This document shows, piece by piece, positions 60,420-64,000 of a stretch of DNA of 64,000 nt (position 1 is its first letter; every line of letters starts with the position of its first letter). Position numbers and translations under genes: made by a program. The DNA comes from Haloechinothrix halophila YIM 93223 (GTDB lineage: Bacteria; Actinomycetota; Actinomycetes; Mycobacteriales; Pseudonocardiaceae), in NCBI RefSeq assembly GCF_000504245.1, contig NZ_KI632509.1:867723-931722 (forward strand), read 5' to 3'. The notes below the pieces were generated by a model. It was not told the DNA's origin. It ran no database searches and saw nothing but the letters and a program-made list of their open reading frames with translations.

Positions 60420-61736
60420 TCAGTTTGACGATGGCCGGGGACGCTGCATGCGGCTGCCGAGAATGTCTGCCGCCCGTCGGTCGGACTCAGTCACCCATGC
60501 CGCGTAAACGCGCAGCGTCGTAGCTCCACCGCCGCCGTGGCCGAGCCGTCCGGCGACGGCTCGGAGATCGACGCCTGCGGCGAGCAGTTCGGTAGCGGAG
60601 TAGTGGCGCAGCGCGTGTATTTGGCTGTCGATGCCGATCTTCTGGCACATGCGGGTACTTGTGGGTCACACCGTCGGGATCGTACGGCCGGGCGTAGTCG
60701 GCCTGGTACGAGAACAGGTACGCCTCGTCGCTCGGTTCGACGCCGAGCTGTGCCATCGTCTCTTCGTAGCGAGCTCGGTGCTCACGCAGCACTTCGACCG
60801 TGGCGGAATCGAGCGCGATTCTCCGCATTCGATGGGCCTTGGTGTCCTTCTCGATGGTCTTGCCGTCCATACGCAGGTAGTTCTGCCGCACGGTGAGATA
60901 GCGTCTAGGTCGACATGACGCCAGCGAAGCGCGAGCAGCTCGGCTCGGCGTAACCCGGTCACCATCACGAGCCAGACGAGCGTGCCCCAATCCTCGCTCT
61001 CGGACCACGCGGCCTCGACGACGCGACCTGCCTGCTCGGCTGTGGGCGGCTCTGGCTCTGGTGAGGGTTGTCGCGGTTTCCGTGCGACATCGGCAGGGTT
61101 CGAGTCGATCCACTCCCATCGCAGGCATGCGGCGAATACAGCGCTGAGCACGAAATGGATCTTCGAGATCGTCGACGGTGCCAGCAGCTTGCATGTGTGG
61201 GGCTGGCACTCGATGACCTTGCAGCCGACCTTGTCGCAGTCGTGCTTCGGATAGCCGGCCGCCTCCCTGGCGGCCGCTTGTGCTTCACTACGCGGCACTC
61301 GTGTTCGCCGTCCTCGCGGTGCTCGATGAACGGCTTGCCGTTGCAGGGGCGCGGCATCGACGTAGTTCGGCGTAGAAGTCTTTGAGCACCTTGGGCGTGA
61401 TCTTGACGATCGGCTCATCGCCGAGTGCGGGGTAGACGAAGCGATCGAAGTACAGCTCGTAGGACTTCCGGTCGACTCCTCGACGTCGTGATTCGGTAGC
61501 CACTCCTCGATGGCGGTGCGCAGCGTTCCCTGGGTGCGAGCGTTGCGCTGGTTGTCGACCTGAGCACGCAGTCGCGCGAGGATCTTCTCGGCCTCGCCCT
61601 CGTCCGTTGTGGAGTCGCTGAGGTACGTGCGCTTGCCAGTAAGTGGGTCGACGCCCGCGTAGACCTTCACGCGGAAAGAGTTACCGCGGCGCTCGATGGA
61701 GCCCTTCGGCCGACGCTTGCCGGTGCTCTTGGCCAT
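60420..61736 (-). pseudogene. int: Tyrosine integrase, interrupted by about five single-base frameshifts
   Basis: Assembled across frames the product would be about 438 aa: N-terminal arm-binding part (MAKSTGKRRPKGSIERRG, TYLSDSTTDEGEAEKILARL), core-binding domain with a Cys/His insert (HDCDKVGCKVIECQPHTC), and catalytic domain. Active-site residues survive: Arg in TGLRRAELLALRW, His-x-x-Arg in HALRHYSATELLAAGV, GRLGHGGG and Tyr in TLRVYAAW. Frame changes occur near 61475, 61352, 61280, 60905 and 60655. Most behave as one-base losses, the last as a one-base gain. No in-frame stop interrupts the pieces. It adjoins the tRNA-Lys attachment site. Confidence 0.85.
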
Positions 61737-61818
61737 GGGAATCATGGTGCTCGCGCCCAAAATGATCCCCATTGATCAACTGCGAGGGCGGCGACAGCGA
61801 CATTATCGCTGGTAGTAG

Positions 61819-61861
61819 TGGTGGGCCGCCTGGGACTCGAACCCAGAACCTACGGATTAAA
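61819..61861. repeat. Right attachment site within tRNA-Lys
   Basis: The 43 bp shared with 50086-50128: the 3' half of the tRNA gene from anticodon loop to the encoded CCA. Confidence 0.95.
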
Positions 61862-61894
61862 AGTCCGCAGCTCTGCCAATTGAGCTAACGGCCC
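61819..61894 (-). tRNA. tRNA-Lys (anticodon UUU)
   Basis: 76 nt with encoded CCA. Acceptor stem GGGCCGU pairs with GCGGCCC, then A-CCA. The anticodon stem GCGGA/UCCGU encloses CUUUUAA, giving anticodon UUU. The T arm has GGUUCGAGUCC. The gene remains intact because the island restored its 3' half on integration. Confidence 0.97.
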
Positions 61895-62022
61895 TGCAGG
61901 GTGCAGCCTACCTTCCCGGCAAGAGTCTTCACGCGGGTCCCTGTCCCATCAGCCGCAGGCGAGGTGAGGTCCCTTTCAACGCAGCTGGAAGCACCCCTCC
62001 GGTCGCTCAGTCACGTCGATCC

Positions 62023-62679
62023 TCATCCCCGCGCTAGCGCTTGTTCGATCCCGCCCACGATCAGGTCGAGCCCGAACTCAAACTCGTTCGCGTAGGCATA
62101 CCCCGGCTGCAAGGCGTACTCGATGGCCATCTCGATGAAGTGCGGGTGCGTGTCCGCCGATACCCGCTGCATGATCGTGTCCGCTACAGCTTCGAGTTCC
62201 TCGGGCGTGTTGAACGGTAGCTGCTGCTCCTGCATCGCGAAGCCGTAGATGTAGCTGTCCAGCACGGAGTAGGCGTGCGCCGCCATCTCGACGGAGAACC
62301 CGGCGCGCCGGAGGTACCCGAGCACCGCGTCGTGATGGCGCAACGTCGCGGGCCCGGGGGTCTTCCGTGACTCCATCAGGCCGATCGCCCACGGGTGCCG
62401 GTTGACCGCCGCGCGGACGGCTGCAGCGCGCTGCCGCATCGCGGTCTGCCAATCGACGTCGGTGTCCGGCAGTTCGATCTCGCCGAATACGACGTCGACC
62501 ATGCCATCCAGCACATCGCTCTTGTTGGCGACATGGTGATAGAGCGACATCGCCTCGACGCCGAGCCGCTGCGCGAGCTTACGCATCGTGAGAGCCGCGA
62601 CGCCCGCCTCGTCGGCGAGGTCGACGGCGGCGCGCAACACCCGCTCCTTGGTTAGCGGGGCACGGGATTCCTCGGCCAT
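62023..62679 (-). CDS. TetR-family repressor
   Basis: 218 aa. TetR N-terminal HTH (TKERVLRAAVDLADEAGVAAL, LAQRLGVEAMSLYHHVANKSDVL) and a TetR_C (class B-like) ligand domain with HPWAIGLMESR. Divergent from the NAD(P)-binding gene with two palindromic operators between them, so it very probably represses both. Confidence 0.92.
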   Translation of the reverse strand: MAEESRAPLTKERVLRAAVDLADEAGVAALTMRKLAQRLGVEAMSLYHHVANKSDVLDGMVDVVFGEIELPDTDVDWQTAMRQRAAAVRAAVNRHPWAIGLMESRKTPGPATLRHHDAVLGYLRRAGFSVEMAAHAYSVLDSYIYGFAMQEQQLPFNTPEELEAVADTIMQRVSADTHPHFIEMAIEYALQPGYAYANEFEFGLDLIVGGIEQALARG

Positions 62680-62708
62680 CGGCCTCCCTAAGTAAACTGC
62701 TTGACTCC

Positions 62709-62740
62709 CTTACGACGTAAGGCTACCTTACATCGTAAAG
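62709..62740. promoter_or_regulatory. Twin TetR operators
   Basis: Perfect dyad CTTACGACGTAAG (62709-62721) and a near copy CTTACATCGTAAAG (62727-62740), about 18 bp apart centre to centre. They lie 30 bp from the TetR start and 24 bp from the NAD(P)-binding gene's start. Confidence 0.8.
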
Positions 62741-62763
62741 TAATCAAAAAGGGGAGGACCGTC

Positions 62764-63456
62764 ATGGGATCTGATCACCTGAAGATGTGCATCGTCGGGG
62801 CGTCGGGCAAGCTCGGGCGCTACATGGTGCGGCACGCGCTGGGCAAGGGGTACGAGGTCGTCGGCGTCTGCCGGGAGAAGAGCGTCCACAAGCTCGACGA
62901 CGTCAAGGACCGCATCACCATCGTTCCCGGTGCGACCAATGATCGCGACGTCATCCAGCGCGCGGTCGCGGGATGCGACGCGGTCCTGACCGTGCTGGTG
63001 CCGTGGGGTATGCAGCATTACTCGTCCGGGACGGCGCAGGCGGTGCTCGACTTCGCGCCACCCGGCGCGCGGCTGATCTTCTCCTGCGGCTGGCACATCA
63101 CGCGGGATGGCAAGGACGTCTACTCCTGGAAGCTCAAGGCACTTGTCAAGATCCTTGCCGCGCTCGCACCGCTGATCCGCGTCGTCGACCTGAAAGACCA
63201 GGTCGAAGCCTGTAACCGCATCTTCGCCAGCGACACCCGCTGGACCGTCGTGCGCGGCAGCGACCTCGAGGAAGGCGAGAGTCAGGGGCTGCCGGTGTGG
63301 AGCCGCCACGTCGGCGATCCGATCCTCGCCAGCAACATCACCCGGCGCGTCGACTACGCGATGTTCATGGTCGAGGCGATCACCAACGACGACCTCGTCC
63401 AGGAGGCGCCCGCGATCGTCGGCTGCCAGATGCCGTCAGCGCTCGCACACGCCTAG
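62764..63456 (+). CDS. NAD(P)-binding (NmrA/atypical SDR) protein
   Basis: 230 aa from ATG 62764 (AAAAGGGGAGGACCGTC upstream). Rossmann motif VGASGKLGRYMVRHALGKGYEV and a DVIQRAVAGCDAVLTVL segment of NmrA-like epimerase/reductases. No Tyr-xxx-Lys catalytic pair. Probably the TetR-regulated stress or xenobiotic gene. Its stop shares CTAG with the stop of the convergent GNAT gene. Confidence 0.87.
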   Translation: MGSDHLKMCIVGASGKLGRYMVRHALGKGYEVVGVCREKSVHKLDDVKDRITIVPGATNDRDVIQRAVAGCDAVLTVLVPWGMQHYSSGTAQAVLDFAPPGARLIFSCGWHITRDGKDVYSWKLKALVKILAALAPLIRVVDLKDQVEACNRIFASDTRWTVVRGSDLEEGESQGLPVWSRHVGDPILASNITRRVDYAMFMVEAITNDDLVQEAPAIVGCQMPSALAHA

Positions 63457-63989
63457 TTCACCGGCGAACGACGTTCCAGCAGGACCGTGTCATGCCAGAC
63501 ACCGTCGCGCTGGGCGATGCGTTCGCGGACGCCGACGGTGCGATAACCGGCGCTGTGGTGCAACGCGATGCTGGCCCGGTTCTCGGTGAAGATCGAACTC
63601 TGCAACATCCAGAGCCCGTCAGCGTCAGCCTCGACGACATGCTTGTGCAGCAGGGCCTTGCCGATGCCTCGGCCCTGTTGGCCGCTCGCGACGTAGACGG
63701 CCGTCTCGGCAACCCCCGCGTAGCACTCGCGTGGTGACACCGGGCTGGCAGAGGCCCAGCCGACGACCTCGCCGTGCAGTTCGGCGACCCAGCGATGGCC
63801 AGGCAGCCACTTCGCGTCGAGGCTGGCCTTGCTGGGCACCGACGTCTCGAACGTGGCGATGCCGCTGTCGATGCCCTCGCCGTAGATGCGGCGCACCTCG
63901 GGCCAGTCGCCGGTTTCCAGCGGGCGCACGCTGACATCGGCAGGCAGGTCGTCCGGGCAGCACGGCCGCGGCCCCAGCAGGCCCATCAC
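63453..63989 (-). CDS. GNAT N-acetyltransferase (phosphinothricin-acetyltransferase type)
   Basis: 178 aa shown. VSVRPLETGDWPEVRRIYGEGI start, ATFETSVPS, acetyl-CoA loop SGQQGRGIGKALLHK, and the LQSSIFTENRASIALHHSAGYR end match the PAT/methionine-sulfoximine acetyltransferase group. The frame remains open to the window edge and GTG 63989 lacks a clear Shine-Dalgarno. A longer N-terminus (the CC near residues 10-11 is unusual) cannot be excluded. Confidence 0.85.
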   Translation of the reverse strand: MMGLLGPRPCCPDDLPADVSVRPLETGDWPEVRRIYGEGIDSGIATFETSVPSKASLDAKWLPGHRWVAELHGEVVGWASASPVSPRECYAGVAETAVYVASGQQGRGIGKALLHKHVVEADADGLWMLQSSIFTENRASIALHHSAGYRTVGVRERIAQRDGVWHDTVLLERRSPVN

Positions 63990-64000
63990 GGCGTCGGCCG

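Larger units (their letters stand above)
50086..61861. mobile_element. Genomic island integrated in tRNA-Lys(UUU), carrying an FxLD lanthipeptide cluster
   Basis: Bounded by perfect 43-bp direct repeats (50086-50128 and 61819-61861) equal to the 3' half of the tRNA-Lys gene, so one repeat plus insert is 11,733 bp. A tyrosine integrase (frameshifted) lies next to the intact tRNA. A GntR regulator and XRE regulator resemble control modules of actinomycete integrative elements. Cargo: FxLD-type lanthipeptide genes, small coupled genes, a HAD phosphatase and an AT-rich unknown gene. No replication (RepSA) or transfer (FtsK-like) gene is seen, so it is at most a remnant or a non-conjugative island. 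Confidence 0.85.

Overview
This is chromosomal DNA from a high-GC actinomycete. The evidence is GTG-rich starts, several leaderless promoters, WhiB, mycothiol synthase (MshD), a GlnR-type regulator, LCP protein, sortase F, DUF222-HNH and DUF3151 genes. A filamentous or nocardioform member of Pseudonocardiales (Pseudonocardiaceae) fits best; that family call is an inference. Gene order matches other Actinomycetota in two blocks: rpsF-ssb-rpsR-rplI-dnaB (1.4-4.9 kb), and the sulfurtransferase/thioredoxin/LmeA/GlnR/MshD/Pst block (17.3-26.8 kb), which resembles Mycobacterium Rv0814c-Rv0821c.

Layout. 0-5 kb: two tandem membrane-anchored exported proteins, then ribosomal protein and replication genes, with an SOS-box-like palindrome and DnaA-box-like repeats in front of dnaB. 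5-17 kb: WYL regulator/DinB pair, a flavin-type oxidoreductase, an SDR, class II aldolase, a secreted NPCBM-lipase and purA. 17-23 kb: sulfur-transfer operon preceded by a Cys-containing leader peptide, then LmeA, GlnR and MshD. 23-30 kb: pstSCAB and phoU, with an arsRBC-type arsenic operon between them. 30-50 kb: LCP cell-wall ligase, GGDEF protein, Dus, dodecin, SOS-controlled DUF222-HNH protein, acyl-CoA synthetase, CapA, a cell-surface cluster (LVIVD/PA protein, cupredoxin, sortase F, duplicated helical lipoprotein), patatin, WhiB, a Tyr phosphatase and a Nudix gene with a frameshift.

50.1-61.9 kb: a genomic island integrated in a tRNA-Lys(UUU) gene. A perfect 43-bp copy of the 3' half of the tRNA, from anticodon loop to CCA, lies at 50086-50128. 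The intact tRNA lies at 61819-61894, so the element is 11,733 bp. A tyrosine integrase broken by about five single-base frameshifts sits beside the intact tRNA. The island carries a class I lanthipeptide cluster of the FxLD type: a 50-aa precursor with an FDLD leader motif and a Cys/Thr/Asp-Gly-rich core, a full-length LanB dehydratase, a LanC cyclase, and a protein-isoaspartate-O-methyltransferase-like enzyme expected to convert a core Asp to isoaspartate or aspartimide. The precursor is preceded by a coupled string of small uncharacterised genes headed by an XRE regulator. A divergent GntR regulator and a five-fold CTAG operator array sit at the promoter of this string. No transporter or leader peptidase was found in the island.

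62-64 kb: host flank with TetR regulator, twin operators and NAD(P)-binding protein, then a GNAT acetyltransferase running to the window edge. The island is the strongest candidate for an undescribed system. The best smaller leads are the dnaB promoter and codon-usage anomaly, the sulfur leader peptide and the surface lipoprotein/sortase cluster.
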